Below, piece after piece: positions 8,299 to 17,183 of a stretch of DNA of 34,835 nt. The DNA is from Algibacter sp. (lineage in GTDB: Bacteria > Bacteroidota > Bacteroidia > Flavobacteriales > Flavobacteriaceae): positions 1 to 34,835 of the forward strand of contig NZ_JAQWOO010000071.1 of the NCBI RefSeq assembly GCF_029245835.1, written 5' to 3'. Below the pieces are notes generated by a model. That model was given only the letters and a program-made list of their open reading frames with translations, was not told the DNA's origin and made no database searches. Position 1 is the first letter of the stretch. Each line of letters opens with the position of its first letter. Both the position numbers and the translations under genes were made by a program.

Positions 8299-9021
8299 AT
8301 GTGTACAGTTACAATAATTCCAATTGGTGAAAATGATTTTGTTTTAACCTCAAATCGAGACGAAGCTCCCGATAGAGTGTCTTTAGTTCCAGATTTTTAT
8401 ACTATTGCTGATACTAAATTATTGTTTCCAAAAGATAAAATGGGGGGGACTTGGATTGGCGTTAGTGAAAACAACCGAGTGGTTTGTGTGTTAAATGGTA
8501 GTTTTGTAAAACACAAAAGGCAATCAAGTTATAGAAAAAGTAGAGGAATAGTGGCTAATGATTTTATGGTTTCTAAAAACATTATTGAAACTGTTGAAGG
8601 TTATAATTTTAATGATATTGAACCGTTTACCATTGTGATTGCAGATTGGAATTCGAATTTAAAATTCTATGAACTCGTTTGGGATGGTAAATACAAACAT
8701 TTTACAGCATTACCTTTTGATTCTCGAATTTGGTCCTCTTCCACATTGTACTCTGAAGGGATGCAAAGAGAGCGTCAGCAATGGTTTGAAAACTTTGAAG
8801 TTGTTTATGATTTGAATGCGGATTCTGTATTGGGTTTTCATAAAAACACAGATATTAAAAATATGGATTATGGTGTGATTATGGATCGTGGTTTTGTAAA
8901 AACAACTAGTGTTACACAAGTTGAAAAAAAAGGAAATATGGTTAGTATGCGTTATGAAAATCTTGAAAATAAAAAAGTGACTATTAAAACCTTCAGCCTT
9001 CCAGAAGTAGTCAATGGATAA
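8299..9021 (+). CDS. NRDE (TANGO2-like) family protein
   Basis: A 240-residue NRDE-domain protein. It begins MCTVTIIPIG and has TSNRDEAPDR near residue 20, the motif that names the family. In this family Cys2 becomes the N-terminal residue after Met removal and resembles an Ntn-hydrolase nucleophile. The frame is open from a TTG at 8269, but only the ATG at 8299 places Cys at position 2, so I use that start. Eukaryotic TANGO2 is linked to heme and lipid handling; the bacterial role is not established. It overlaps the next gene by 8 bases, which indicates translational coupling. Confidence 0.85.
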   Translation: MCTVTIIPIGENDFVLTSNRDEAPDRVSLVPDFYTIADTKLLFPKDKMGGTWIGVSENNRVVCVLNGSFVKHKRQSSYRKSRGIVANDFMVSKNIIETVEGYNFNDIEPFTIVIADWNSNLKFYELVWDGKYKHFTALPFDSRIWSSSTLYSEGMQRERQQWFENFEVVYDLNADSVLGFHKNTDIKNMDYGVIMDRGFVKTTSVTQVEKKGNMVSMRYENLENKKVTIKTFSLPEVVNG

Positions 9022-10009
9022 TACAGGTATTATTTTAACCTTGGCGTATCCAGATACTATTGTTATGGTTTCTGAAGAATGGTTTTCTCCTTTTTTAAAA
9101 TTTGTTGGTGTTGGTAAGAAGGATTATTTACGAGCAGGTCATGCCGCTTTGGTTTTAATTGATAAACAAACTGGCGTTTTAGAATATCATGATTTTGGAC
9201 GTTACATAACGCCTGAGCCAAACGGAAGAGTTCGCGGTAGCGATACCGATAACGAGTTGCATTTTCCAATAAAGGCTGACGTACAAAACGATAAAATAAC
9301 AAATTTAGACACTATTTTAGAGTTTTTAGGGACACACCCAAAATTAACGCATGGTGATGGTAAATTGATAGCTTCGGTTTGTAATTCTGTTAATTATAAT
9401 AAAGCACGCAAGCACATTACCAAAATGCAAAACAAACATTTTATTAGATATGCAGCCTTTATTAAAGATGCTTGTAACTGTGCGCGTTTTGTAACCGATA
9501 CATTAATTGCTTCATTAACAGATTCTACAGTAAAAAAGAATCTTGAAAACTCAAAATGGTTTACACCAAGTACGGTTGGAAACGTTCTGATTGCTGATAC
9601 TGAAAATCATCCTTTTGAGGTTTCTGAAACTGGTGTAATTTCAAAATTTGAAGGTTCTCAAAGAAGTGAAAATATACGTTGTTTTTTAGATAAATTAAAA
9701 GACCATGAAGTTAATTTAGTAGGAACTCAAAAGCCAAAACCTATTGATGGGTTGCATGAAAATGCACAATGGCTTTCTGGTATTGCAGCGGGTGCCTGGT
9801 TTGAGTTACATAAAGTAGGGCATGATGTGGAGTATCATTTTAAGCGTATTTCTCCATATGGAAATATTGATGTACACGAACGATATGTTGTTGATGACGA
9901 TTCGTTTGATTATGATTTAGAATTTGAATTTGTGCACTACTCAAATTGCAAATTTTTTCATGTAAAACAGAGCGGTACTGTATTTAGGTTTCAAAGAGTT
10001 ACACAATAA
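9014..10009 (+). CDS. DUF6695-like protein, possible papain-like cysteine hydrolase
   Basis: A 331-residue protein without signal peptide. The first ~180 residues contain a His in RAGHAALVLID (about 43), a YHDFGRY strand, and a Cys in DACNCARFVTD (about 155). The order His-then-Cys is that of permuted papain-like (NlpC/P60, LRAT, DUF4105-like) hydrolases. The C-terminal half, from about 240, is beta-rich and may form a small lipocalin- or SH3-like domain. I recall this family in Bacteroidota as DUF6695, but cannot confirm that here. The 8-base overlap with the NRDE gene suggests a shared pathway. The catalytic assignment is inference. Confidence 0.7.
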   Translation: MDNTGIILTLAYPDTIVMVSEEWFSPFLKFVGVGKKDYLRAGHAALVLIDKQTGVLEYHDFGRYITPEPNGRVRGSDTDNELHFPIKADVQNDKITNLDTILEFLGTHPKLTHGDGKLIASVCNSVNYNKARKHITKMQNKHFIRYAAFIKDACNCARFVTDTLIASLTDSTVKKNLENSKWFTPSTVGNVLIADTENHPFEVSETGVISKFEGSQRSENIRCFLDKLKDHEVNLVGTQKPKPIDGLHENAQWLSGIAAGAWFELHKVGHDVEYHFKRISPYGNIDVHERYVVDDDSFDYDLEFEFVHYSNCKFFHVKQSGTVFRFQRVTQ

Positions 10010-10066
10010 TATTTGAGAAATTATTAAAATATAGTGTATTGTTGGCTCTAGTTTAAAGTGAAAAAA

Positions 10067-10238
10067 TAGAAAGACCTATGAAACCTGTGTTTTATATGAG
10101 TTTTTGTAGTCCTTTATTTTTTTATTCAAAACCTTTGATTTGGCTCAAAGCTAATAAACATAAGTGATAAGGAAATATTAACCAACCATTTTGTCTATTA
10201 CATCTAAAATTCATTCACAGGTTTTATAGACTTATCTA
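10067..10238. repeat. Imperfect inverted repeat inside a 330-bp non-coding gap
   Basis: The gap 10010-10339 holds no convincing gene. Within it, 10067-10089 and the reverse complement of 10216-10238 match at about 18 of 23 positions, with a core of atgaaacctgtg against ataaaacctgtg. The arms enclose about 126 AT-rich bases, which resembles a small non-autonomous element or a degenerate insertion end. A 48-codon minus-strand frame without an ATG at its start (10204-10347) ends in the same gap and overlaps the methyltransferase 3' end; I do not recognise it. Confidence 0.3.
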
Positions 10239-10339
10239 AAATATTCATTGAAGCCATATTTGTAATATTTACATTTGTTGTAACTTTTCTTGCTTTGAAT
10301 TGTTGAAAATAATAATCCAACACGGCTTTAATTAATGTA

Positions 10340-10885
10340 TTAGGTAATTACTAAATATTCGAGTCTTTGTGAAACTCTATTTTTAATTGTACAGTTTTTA
10401 AAGTCTTCTTCGGTGTAACCAAGATTATAAAATACGCTTCTGAAATCTCTAAAGTCGCGGCCAATTATGAGGCCTCCTTTTTTAATTTTAGGAATCCATT
10501 TGGATAGCATGTCTTGATGAATATCTAGCATTGCTTTACATTGTAGATCGTAATAGAGAAAATCAAATTCTGCGTCAGGAAAAGTGTCTGCAATTTCTTT
10601 GGCGTCGCCTTTTATCAAAGATGTTCTATTCTTAAATTTTTTAAGTTTACGCTTGCATTTTATTTCATTTTTATTGTTGTTCTTGTATGCTCCACCTTCA
10701 ATAACTTCCCATAAATCAATACCTGTTAAATGTAATTGTTTGTTTGTCCTCAGCATGAAATACATGCTCCGTCCTGCTTTAGCTCCAAGTTCTACGCCTT
10801 TTTGTAAATTGTTTTCTTTTATGAAATAAGGCAAGTCAAAAATAAACCAGCCTTTAAATTTAATCCATGTAATTAAATTTCGCAT
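10340..10885 (-). CDS. Class I SAM-dependent methyltransferase (Methyltransf_24-like)
   Basis: A 181-residue protein with SAM-binding motif I, KGVELGAKAGRSMYFML (29-45), an acidic residue ending beta-2 in GIDLWE (D57), a motif-IV-like DFLYYDLQ (about 109-116) and a GGLIIGRDF strand. It resembles short class I methyltransferases found with surface-polysaccharide genes; the substrate is unknown. The gene is isolated, with more than 300 bases of AT-rich non-coding DNA on each side, and its neighbours are functionally unrelated, which may reflect acquisition. Confidence 0.72.
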   Translation of the reverse strand: MRNLITWIKFKGWFIFDLPYFIKENNLQKGVELGAKAGRSMYFMLRTNKQLHLTGIDLWEVIEGGAYKNNNKNEIKCKRKLKKFKNRTSLIKGDAKEIADTFPDAEFDFLYYDLQCKAMLDIHQDMLSKWIPKIKKGGLIIGRDFRDFRSVFYNLGYTEEDFKNCTIKNRVSQRLEYLVIT

Positions 10886-11190
10886 TTATATATGTTGTTA
10901 TTTTAAATAATTTGAAAACTTCTGAAAAGCTTTCGTTTAAGGATATTATGTTTTTTGTAGTTATTTTAGATTTGGATAACTAACACAAATTGCTAATTTA
11001 ATACTAAACTACAACTTATTTGTCTACATTTTTACTTGTTTAAAGCAAAGCTTGAAAAGGATCGTTTTATAAAAGTAAAAACTAATTTTTTGTTTAGGAC
11101 AAAGAGTTGTTTGCTTTGGAGCGTATTTATTATTTATGTTCTTTAAAGCTTTATGTTTTAAATACGAAAATATATGAGAGTTACCCTATT
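10886..11190. other. AT-rich intergenic spacer
   Basis: These 305 bases separate the methyltransferase from apaG. I see no reading frame with coding character, no strong hairpin and no clear promoter element. Confidence 0.5.
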
Positions 11191-11577
11191 TTAATTTATG
11201 GCAAAAGGAGCACTTAGCTTAAAAGTTGGGATGGTGACTTTAAATTTTTTGGTAGTGGTAAAGTTAACCATACTGTAATGCCCTTGCATAGCGCCAAAAG
11301 GCGAGGTAAGTAAACAACCTGAAGTGTAGGTGTGAGATTCGCCAGGGTTAAGGACGGGTTTTTTGCCAATAACACCTTCTCCAGAAACGGTTTCAATGTT
11401 ATTTAAAGCATCTAGAATTTCCCAGTGGCGTGCGTTTAACTGTACAGAATCTTTGCTTTGGTTTTCTATAGTTATGGTATATCCAAAGGCGTATTGTATT
11501 TTATAATTTTTATAAAACGAGCCTTCGAAGGTAGTTTCTACCGAAATTTTTATGCCTTTTGTAACTTGTTGAACCAT
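11191..11577 (-). CDS. apaG: ApaG domain protein
   Basis: A 128-residue ApaG protein, normal length, with the immunoglobulin-like beta fold of the family. Conserved stretches are YTITIENQS, LNARHWEI, GEGVIGKKPVLNPGE and YTSGCLLTSPFGAMQGHYSM. In enterobacteria apaG is tied to cobalt/magnesium resistance and sits with ksgA-apaH; here it precedes nothing of that operon and lies downstream of the plug-family gene on the same strand, 168 bases away. Its biochemical role is not settled in any organism. Confidence 0.93.
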   Translation of the reverse strand: MVQQVTKGIKISVETTFEGSFYKNYKIQYAFGYTITIENQSKDSVQLNARHWEILDALNNIETVSGEGVIGKKPVLNPGESHTYTSGCLLTSPFGAMQGHYSMVNFTTTKKFKVTIPTFKLSAPFAIN

Positions 11578-11745
11578 TGGTGTGCAAAATATTAGCGCAA
11601 GCTAAAATAATAAATATTAAGTGGTTAACGTAAATTTTAACGTCTTTGATGGAAAAATTAGATGAAATGCATTTTTAGCCTACAATATTTATTGAATGTC
11701 TATTCTAACCCTATTGAGAAGCATTTTTTTGATGTTTTATGCGGC

Positions 11746-12996
11746 TTAGTTTGAAATATTTATTGATGAAACTTCATTAAACCCGATAATTCTGTCGTAA
11801 CGTGTTCCTAAATCTCTATAGTAAACAAGAACTTTATAGTTGTTTTCGGTTTGCCAAAAGTTACCGCTTATTGCGCCTTCATTTAAAGTTTTGTCTTTAT
11901 TAACAACTACATATTTGTAATTATAAAATCCTTGCTTTAATCTGAAATTGGTTTCGTAAAGTCCGTTTTTAGGATTAAATGTCATTTTGTTAAGATTGTT
12001 TAGATCGTAATTATTATAGTTGCCATAGACATAAATATGCTCTCCGTTGGTTAACTCAGGGTACTTTAACGAAAAATGAACTTGTACGTAATCTGCCTCA
12101 ACACTAACATCGTCTCTATCTATGGCTACAATTTTAAATTGGCCATTAATATCTGGGTTATAGGTATATGGTAAGTTTTTTCTTGAAATATCGGTAAACA
12201 AATACGAGTGGTAGATATCCTCTAAAGAGATGGATTGAACACGCATGGTAGCTGCTCTAACGTCTTTGGTTTCAAAAAACAAATACTCATTTCCTCCAGG
12301 GAAAGCGGTTTCTTTTACATATCTGTAAATGAGTTTATTTCCTATCGTGTATTGTGGTTTTAAATTTGAAATAGCAGTGTTAAGATTTCTATTTTGAATA
12401 ATTAATGTTTTTACAGTTTGCAGCGGATTGTTAATTTCAGGCCTAGTTGTAATTTCTATATCCACAGTTTGAGTGGTTTCTATGTTGCTCACATCTCGTG
12501 ATCTTTTTATGGTTATTCCTGGTGTCGCTATGTCTTCGTAAATCATAAATTTTCTAGAGAATACTAAGTCGCCATCAGTGTTGTAAATCAGGATTTTATA
12601 ATTGCCAGAGACTTTTAATGCTTTGGTTTGCTGATTTGGGATGGATAACTTATAATGCGAATACATTTGAAAGGTGTTGAATGAATTTGTATAGTCTTGA
12701 ATTCTAAAATTGTCTACACCTAAAAGGAATTCTGGTTTTACGAGAATAGATTCTTTCCAATCATAATCATAATGTTCAATTTTATAATAAAAATCGGGTT
12801 CGTCTGAAACTAATACATCAAATTCTAAATAAAACGTTTCTCCTAATTTAATAATTGGGAGCTCTCCTAAATCGCTGCTATTGCTTTTAAACGTTATAGA
12901 TTTTATATAATCTGGTGGATTTACTTCTTCAACTTGACCAAAAATAAATCCAGTAACTGCAAAACAAAACCATAATAGTGAAAATTTAAAAGACAT
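11746..12996 (-). CDS. Type IX secretion system plug-family protein (DUF5103)
   Basis: A 416-residue exported protein with signal peptide MSFKFSLLWFCFAVTGFIFGQ, matching the length and sequence style of DUF5103. Recognisable features are KSITFKSNSSDLGELPIIKLGE near the N-terminus, FYYKIEHYDYDW in the middle and, near the C-terminus, VYGNYNNYDLNNLNKM followed by GFYNYKYVV. Members of this family plug the periplasmic side of the SprA translocon in the type IX system. It is divergent from nqrA. The presence of T9SS-sorted proteins in the same window fits. No other T9SS core gene is here. Confidence 0.8.
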   Translation of the reverse strand: MSFKFSLLWFCFAVTGFIFGQVEEVNPPDYIKSITFKSNSSDLGELPIIKLGETFYLEFDVLVSDEPDFYYKIEHYDYDWKESILVKPEFLLGVDNFRIQDYTNSFNTFQMYSHYKLSIPNQQTKALKVSGNYKILIYNTDGDLVFSRKFMIYEDIATPGITIKRSRDVSNIETTQTVDIEITTRPEINNPLQTVKTLIIQNRNLNTAISNLKPQYTIGNKLIYRYVKETAFPGGNEYLFFETKDVRAATMRVQSISLEDIYHSYLFTDISRKNLPYTYNPDINGQFKIVAIDRDDVSVEADYVQVHFSLKYPELTNGEHIYVYGNYNNYDLNNLNKMTFNPKNGLYETNFRLKQGFYNYKYVVVNKDKTLNEGAISGNFWQTENNYKVLVYYRDLGTRYDRIIGFNEVSSINISN

Positions 12997-13112
12997 TTTA
13001 CTTTTTTTTTGTAAATATAAACAAATTCTATGCCTAAGTCGAATCTTTTATTTAGAATGAGTATAAATAATAAGCTAACTATATTTTCACTACTATTTAA
13101 TCTATTTATTCG

Positions 13113-13120
13113 TATTTTTG
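13113..13120 (+). promoter_or_regulatory. Putative -7 element (TATTTTTG) of the nqr operon promoter
   Basis: TATTTTTG followed by CAC lies 39 bases before the nqrA ATG and matches the TAnnTTTG consensus. No proper -33 TTTG is present at the expected distance. A long frame reaches upstream through this element but is not coding. Confidence 0.5.
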
Positions 13121-13158
13121 CACCGATTTTTAGACAACTAATTTCAATAAAAATAAAT

Positions 13159-14514
13159 ATGTCAAACGACATTCGTATTAAAAAAGGTCTGGACATTAAA
13201 CTTATTGGTGAAGCTGAAAAAACCGTTGAACAAGCGACTATCAGTAACTACTGTACCATAAGACCAGAAGATTTTCACGGCGTAATACCAAAACTTGTTG
13301 CAAAAGAAGGAACCTCAGTTAAGGCTGGAAGCACTTTATTTTATGACAAATCTCAAGAAGCGATTAAATTTTTGTCACCAGTTTCAGGGAAAATAGTTGA
13401 GGTGGTTAGAGGCCCAAAAAGACGCATTGATGCCATTAAAATTGAAGCTGATAAAACTCAAACTTTTGAAGATTTTGGAAAGTTTGATGTTGCTGCTTCA
13501 AAACCAGAAGATGTAAAAGCACATTTATTAGCTTCGGGATGTTGGCCATTTGTTAAACAACGTCCTTATGATGTGATTGCAAATCCTGAAAAGCCGCCAA
13601 AAGCGATATTTATTTCAGGATATGCTAGTGCACCATTAGCCGCCGATTTAGATTTTACCTTACAGGGAAAAGAAGCAGAATTACAAGCAGCCGTTTTAGC
13701 TTTAGGAAAGTTAACTGAAGGCGAGGTACATGTTTCTGTTGGTAAAAAATCAAATTCGCCATTATCTGGAGTGACTGGAGTAAATCTACATAAAGTTTCT
13801 GGACCACATCCATCAGGAAACGTTGGGACTCAAATAAATAAAATTAATCCAGTAAACAAAGGTGAAGTAGTTTGGACAGTTAGTCCTCAAGACTTAGTTG
13901 TTATTGGGGAATTACTTTTAACTGGAAAGTTTAATGCAGAGCGTATAGTTGCTTTAGTTGGGTCTTCTGTTGAAAAACCAAGGTATTTTAAAACACTTGC
14001 TGGTAGTGAAATAGCTACTATTGTTTTTGATAAAGGTGTTACAAAAGGTGATAAAAATCGTATCATTTCCGGTAATGTATTATCAGGAAAACAAATAGAA
14101 CCAGACGGAAGTTTAGATTACTACAGCAATGTGGTTTCTGTTATTCCAGAAGGTGATGATTATGAATTTTTTGGTTGGACTAAGCCAGTCTTTAATAAAA
14201 TATCGACTTCTAGAGCTTTAACGTTTTCATGGTTAACCCCTAAAAAAGCATTCGATTTAAATACCAATACAAACGGTGAACATCGTGCTTTTGTAACTAC
14301 AGGTACTTATGAAGAAGTCTTTCCATTAGATATTTTTCCAATGCAAATCTTAAAAGCTTGTATGTATCAAGATTTAGACGAGATGGAAGCTTTAGGAATG
14401 TACGAAGTTGCACCCGAAGATTTTGCATTAACAGAATTTGTATGCGTGTCTAAGCAACCACATCAAAAAATAATTAGAGCAGGTTTAGACTTAATGCTAA
14501 AAGAGATAGGATAA
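13159..14514 (+). CDS. nqrA: Na+-translocating NADH:quinone reductase subunit A
   Basis: A 451-residue cytoplasmic-side subunit of the six-subunit sodium pump, implicated in quinone interaction. It starts MSNDIRIKKGLDIKLIGEAE, the normal N-terminus. The frame is open 43 codons further upstream, but that extension covers the promoter and lacks family similarity, so I use the ATG at 13159. A biotinyl-lipoyl-like domain (about 30-110) and a later GPHPSGNVGTQINKI stretch are typical of the family. TAA and the nqrB ATG share one base, giving tight coupling. Confidence 0.96.
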   Translation: MSNDIRIKKGLDIKLIGEAEKTVEQATISNYCTIRPEDFHGVIPKLVAKEGTSVKAGSTLFYDKSQEAIKFLSPVSGKIVEVVRGPKRRIDAIKIEADKTQTFEDFGKFDVAASKPEDVKAHLLASGCWPFVKQRPYDVIANPEKPPKAIFISGYASAPLAADLDFTLQGKEAELQAAVLALGKLTEGEVHVSVGKKSNSPLSGVTGVNLHKVSGPHPSGNVGTQINKINPVNKGEVVWTVSPQDLVVIGELLLTGKFNAERIVALVGSSVEKPRYFKTLAGSEIATIVFDKGVTKGDKNRIISGNVLSGKQIEPDGSLDYYSNVVSVIPEGDDYEFFGWTKPVFNKISTSRALTFSWLTPKKAFDLNTNTNGEHRAFVTTGTYEEVFPLDIFPMQILKACMYQDLDEMEALGMYEVAPEDFALTEFVCVSKQPHQKIIRAGLDLMLKEIG

Positions 14515-15719
14515 TGGGTTTAAAAGAAAAATTACATAGTTTTAAGGAGAAGAATAAAAGTAAAAAATGGATACCAGCATTTAATGCACTCCATACTTTT
14601 TTATATCTACCTAATGAAACCACTCACGGTGGAACACATATAAAAGTAGCCGATGATTTAAAACGTACCATGAATACTGTAATAATGGCGTTGGTGCCTT
14701 GTTTAATATTTGGTATGTACAATGCAGGTTATCAGCATTATTTAGCATTAGGCGAAATTGAATCTGCTAATGGGTTTTTAGGAGCTTCATTTTGGACTCT
14801 AGATAATCTAATTGTAGGTTTATGGCAAGTATTGCCGCTAGTTGTTGTGTCTTATGGTGTTGGACTAGCAGTAGAATTTATATTTGCTATAATAAAAGGT
14901 CATGAAGTTGAAGAAGGGTACTTAGTTACAGGAATGTTAGTACCACTTATTGTACCTGTTGATATTCCTTTATGGATGTTAGCTGTTGCAGTAATTTTTG
15001 GTGTTGTAATTGGTAAGGAAGTTTTTGGTGGTACAGGAATGAATATTTTAAATCCAGCATTAACGATTAGAGCTTTTTTATTCTTTGCATACCCTACATG
15101 GATGTCTGGAGATAAAGTTTGGGTACATGGTGCGGTTGAACGTGCTGGTACACCAGATGCTATTTCAGGTGAAACGATATTAGGGTCTTACGCTCAAAAT
15201 AATTCTGTTGTTTACGATTATTGGGATATGTTTTGGGGATTAATTCCTGGTTCAGTTGGAGAAACTTCAAAATTCTTAATTATTATTGGTGCGCTATTTT
15301 TAATTTTTACCAAAATTGGAAGTTGGAGAATTATAGTGTCCACTTTAATAGGAGCTTTGGTAATGGGAATCATATTCAATGGTGTTGTTGATGCAGGTTG
15401 GATAGGAGAATCAAGCAAGTTTTATGGTTTAATGAATGTTCCTTTTTGGCAGCATCTTATTATTGGTAGTATCTTATTTGGAGCAGTTTATATGGCAACA
15501 GACCCTGTAACAGCTTCTCAAACAAATAAAGGAAAATGGATTTACGGATTCTTAATTGGATTTTTATCAATTATGATTCGTGTATTCAATCCAGCTTACC
15601 CCGAGGGAGTTTTCCTAGCAATACTTCTTATGAATGTATTTGCTCCAACTATTGATCATTACGTTATACAAGGTAATGTAAAGAAAAGAATGAAACGTTT
15701 AAAAGCTAAAGTTGCATAA
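14514..15719 (+). CDS. nqrB: Na+-NQR subunit B (FMN-carrying membrane subunit)
   Basis: A 401-residue polytopic membrane subunit with about ten hydrophobic segments; it carries riboflavin and a covalently bound FMN and forms part of the sodium path. The flavinylation motif is SGET at 218-221, so Thr221 is the expected FMN attachment site for ApbE. The more usual form is SGAT, so the third residue differs, but Ser and Thr are kept. Other conserved stretches are GGTGMNILNPALTIRAF (172-188) and YMATDPVTAS. It starts on the last base of the nqrA stop codon. Confidence 0.96.
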   Translation: MGLKEKLHSFKEKNKSKKWIPAFNALHTFLYLPNETTHGGTHIKVADDLKRTMNTVIMALVPCLIFGMYNAGYQHYLALGEIESANGFLGASFWTLDNLIVGLWQVLPLVVVSYGVGLAVEFIFAIIKGHEVEEGYLVTGMLVPLIVPVDIPLWMLAVAVIFGVVIGKEVFGGTGMNILNPALTIRAFLFFAYPTWMSGDKVWVHGAVERAGTPDAISGETILGSYAQNNSVVYDYWDMFWGLIPGSVGETSKFLIIIGALFLIFTKIGSWRIIVSTLIGALVMGIIFNGVVDAGWIGESSKFYGLMNVPFWQHLIIGSILFGAVYMATDPVTASQTNKGKWIYGFLIGFLSIMIRVFNPAYPEGVFLAILLMNVFAPTIDHYVIQGNVKKRMKRLKAKVA

Positions 15720-15721
15720 CG

Positions 15722-16468
15722 ATGGAAAATAAAACTGATAAAAATTCATATACCATACTATTTGCTATAGCAATGGTAGTCGTTGTAGGTTCATTATTAG
15801 CCTTTACGGCATCGTCATTAAAACCTAGAATTACAGAAAACAAACGTATGGAAAAGCAGCAGAATATCCTGTATGCTATGGGCGTAAATGAAAACGAAGG
15901 TTCAAGTAGGGAGTTTATTTCTACGGATAAAGTAGCTGGCGAATTTTCAAAATATATCAAAACACAATTAGTTGTTGATGCAAATGGCAATTCAACAGAA
16001 GATGATGAAGCTTACTTAATAGATGTTAAGAAAGAACAAGCAAAAGCAAAAAACGGAGGCACAAGACGTTTACCGTTATTTGTTGGAGAGAAAGATGGTA
16101 AGACATTTTACATAGCTCCAATTAGAGGAAAGGGACTTTGGGATGCTATTTGGGCTTATGTAGCTTTAGATAAGGATATGGTAGTGCAAGGGACATTTTT
16201 TGATCATGCAGGAGAAACACCTGGTTTAGGTGCAAACATCAACCAACGTTTCTTTATGGATGATTTTACTGGAGAACATTTATTGAGTGATACAGGAGTT
16301 TTTAAAGGTATTGCTGTTACAAAAGGTAACAATGATCCTAAAAACTTAGATAAAGTTGATCATGAAGTGGATGCTATTGCAGGTTCAACCATTACTGGAG
16401 ACGGAGTCTCAGCAATGCTTAAAGCCGATTTAAAATTGTATTTACCTTACTTTAAAAACTTAAAATAA
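15722..16468 (+). CDS. nqrC: Na+-NQR subunit C (FMN-carrying periplasmic subunit)
   Basis: A 248-residue subunit with one N-terminal transmembrane helix (about 11-31) and an FMN-binding domain on the periplasmic side. The flavinylation site is in DAIAGSTITGDGV, with Thr223 as the likely attachment point. Conserved GKGLWDAIWAYVALD (137-150) and HAGETPGLGANI (162-173) precede it. It receives an electron from the Fe-S centre of NqrD/NqrE and passes it to NqrB FMN. Only two bases separate it from nqrB. Confidence 0.96.
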   Translation: MENKTDKNSYTILFAIAMVVVVGSLLAFTASSLKPRITENKRMEKQQNILYAMGVNENEGSSREFISTDKVAGEFSKYIKTQLVVDANGNSTEDDEAYLIDVKKEQAKAKNGGTRRLPLFVGEKDGKTFYIAPIRGKGLWDAIWAYVALDKDMVVQGTFFDHAGETPGLGANINQRFFMDDFTGEHLLSDTGVFKGIAVTKGNNDPKNLDKVDHEVDAIAGSTITGDGVSAMLKADLKLYLPYFKNLK

Positions 16469-16469
16469 T

Positions 16470-17114
16470 ATGGGACTACTTTCAAAAAAAGATGCTAAGT
16501 TAATAACAGACCCGTTAACAGACAACAACCCAATTACAATTCAAGTTTTAGGTATTTGTTCCGCTTTAGCAATTACAGCAGAACTTAAAGCGTCGCTAGT
16601 AATGGGCGTTGCAGTATTGTTTGTACTAGGAATTGGTAATGTTGTAATCTCTTTAATGAGAAATATCATTCCTTCAAAAATTAGAATTATTGTACAACTC
16701 ATTGTAGTTGCTGCTTTGGTAATTATAGTAGATCAAGTATTAAAAGCTTATCAATATGAATTAAGTAAAACATTAGCAGTATTTGTAGGTTTAATTATTA
16801 CAAATTGTATCATTATGGGGCGTTTTGAAGCTTTCGCTTTAGCTAACGGTCCTTGGAAATCTTTTCTTGATGGTATTGGTAATGCTTTAGGATATGCCGT
16901 TATTCTTTTAATAGTTGGTTTTTTTAGAGAACTTTTAGGTTCGGGAACTTTATTTGGTATTCCTGTACTAGGAGATGCTATCGAGAAAACTGGTGTATAC
17001 GCTATAGGTTACGAAAATAATGGATTTATGTTAATGCCTCCAATGGCATTAATAGTTGTAGGTTTAATTATTTGGGTACAACGTAGTAGAAATAAAGCAC
17101 TAATCGAAGATTAA
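16470..17114 (+). CDS. nqrD: Na+-NQR subunit D
   Basis: A 214-residue six-helix membrane subunit homologous to NqrE and RnfE. Conserved cysteines in GICSALAIT (C30) and ITNCIIMGRFEAFA (C113) match those that, with two in NqrE, hold the intramembrane Fe-S centre between the half-channels. FFRELLGSGTLFG near 155 is a family signature. It begins one base after nqrC stops. Confidence 0.96.
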   Translation: MGLLSKKDAKLITDPLTDNNPITIQVLGICSALAITAELKASLVMGVAVLFVLGIGNVVISLMRNIIPSKIRIIVQLIVVAALVIIVDQVLKAYQYELSKTLAVFVGLIITNCIIMGRFEAFALANGPWKSFLDGIGNALGYAVILLIVGFFRELLGSGTLFGIPVLGDAIEKTGVYAIGYENNGFMLMPPMALIVVGLIIWVQRSRNKALIED

Positions 17115-17138
17115 TTAGTAAACAGTATTTAGTCTTCG

Positions 17139-17154
17139 GTAAGCAATTGCTTAC
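17139..17154. repeat. Perfect 16-bp palindrome between nqrD and nqrE
   Basis: gtaagcaattgcttac is a perfect palindrome in the 69-base nqrD-nqrE spacer, the only sizeable gap in the operon. In RNA it could fold as a 6-bp stem with an AATT loop. No T-run follows directly, so it is not a normal terminator. Confidence 0.5.
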
Positions 17155-17183
17155 TTAAGATAAAACTAAAAAAATATAAAACA

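Noticed and set aside
10078-10166. Short plus-strand frame MKPVFYMSF... in the 10 kb spacer
   Set aside because: Under 30 residues, no similarity seen, and it overlaps the inverted-repeat arm; probably chance.
13030-13158. 43-codon N-terminal extension of NqrA
   Set aside because: It overlaps the promoter-like TATTTTTG and lacks family similarity; MSNDIRIKKGLDIKL at 13159 is the normal start.
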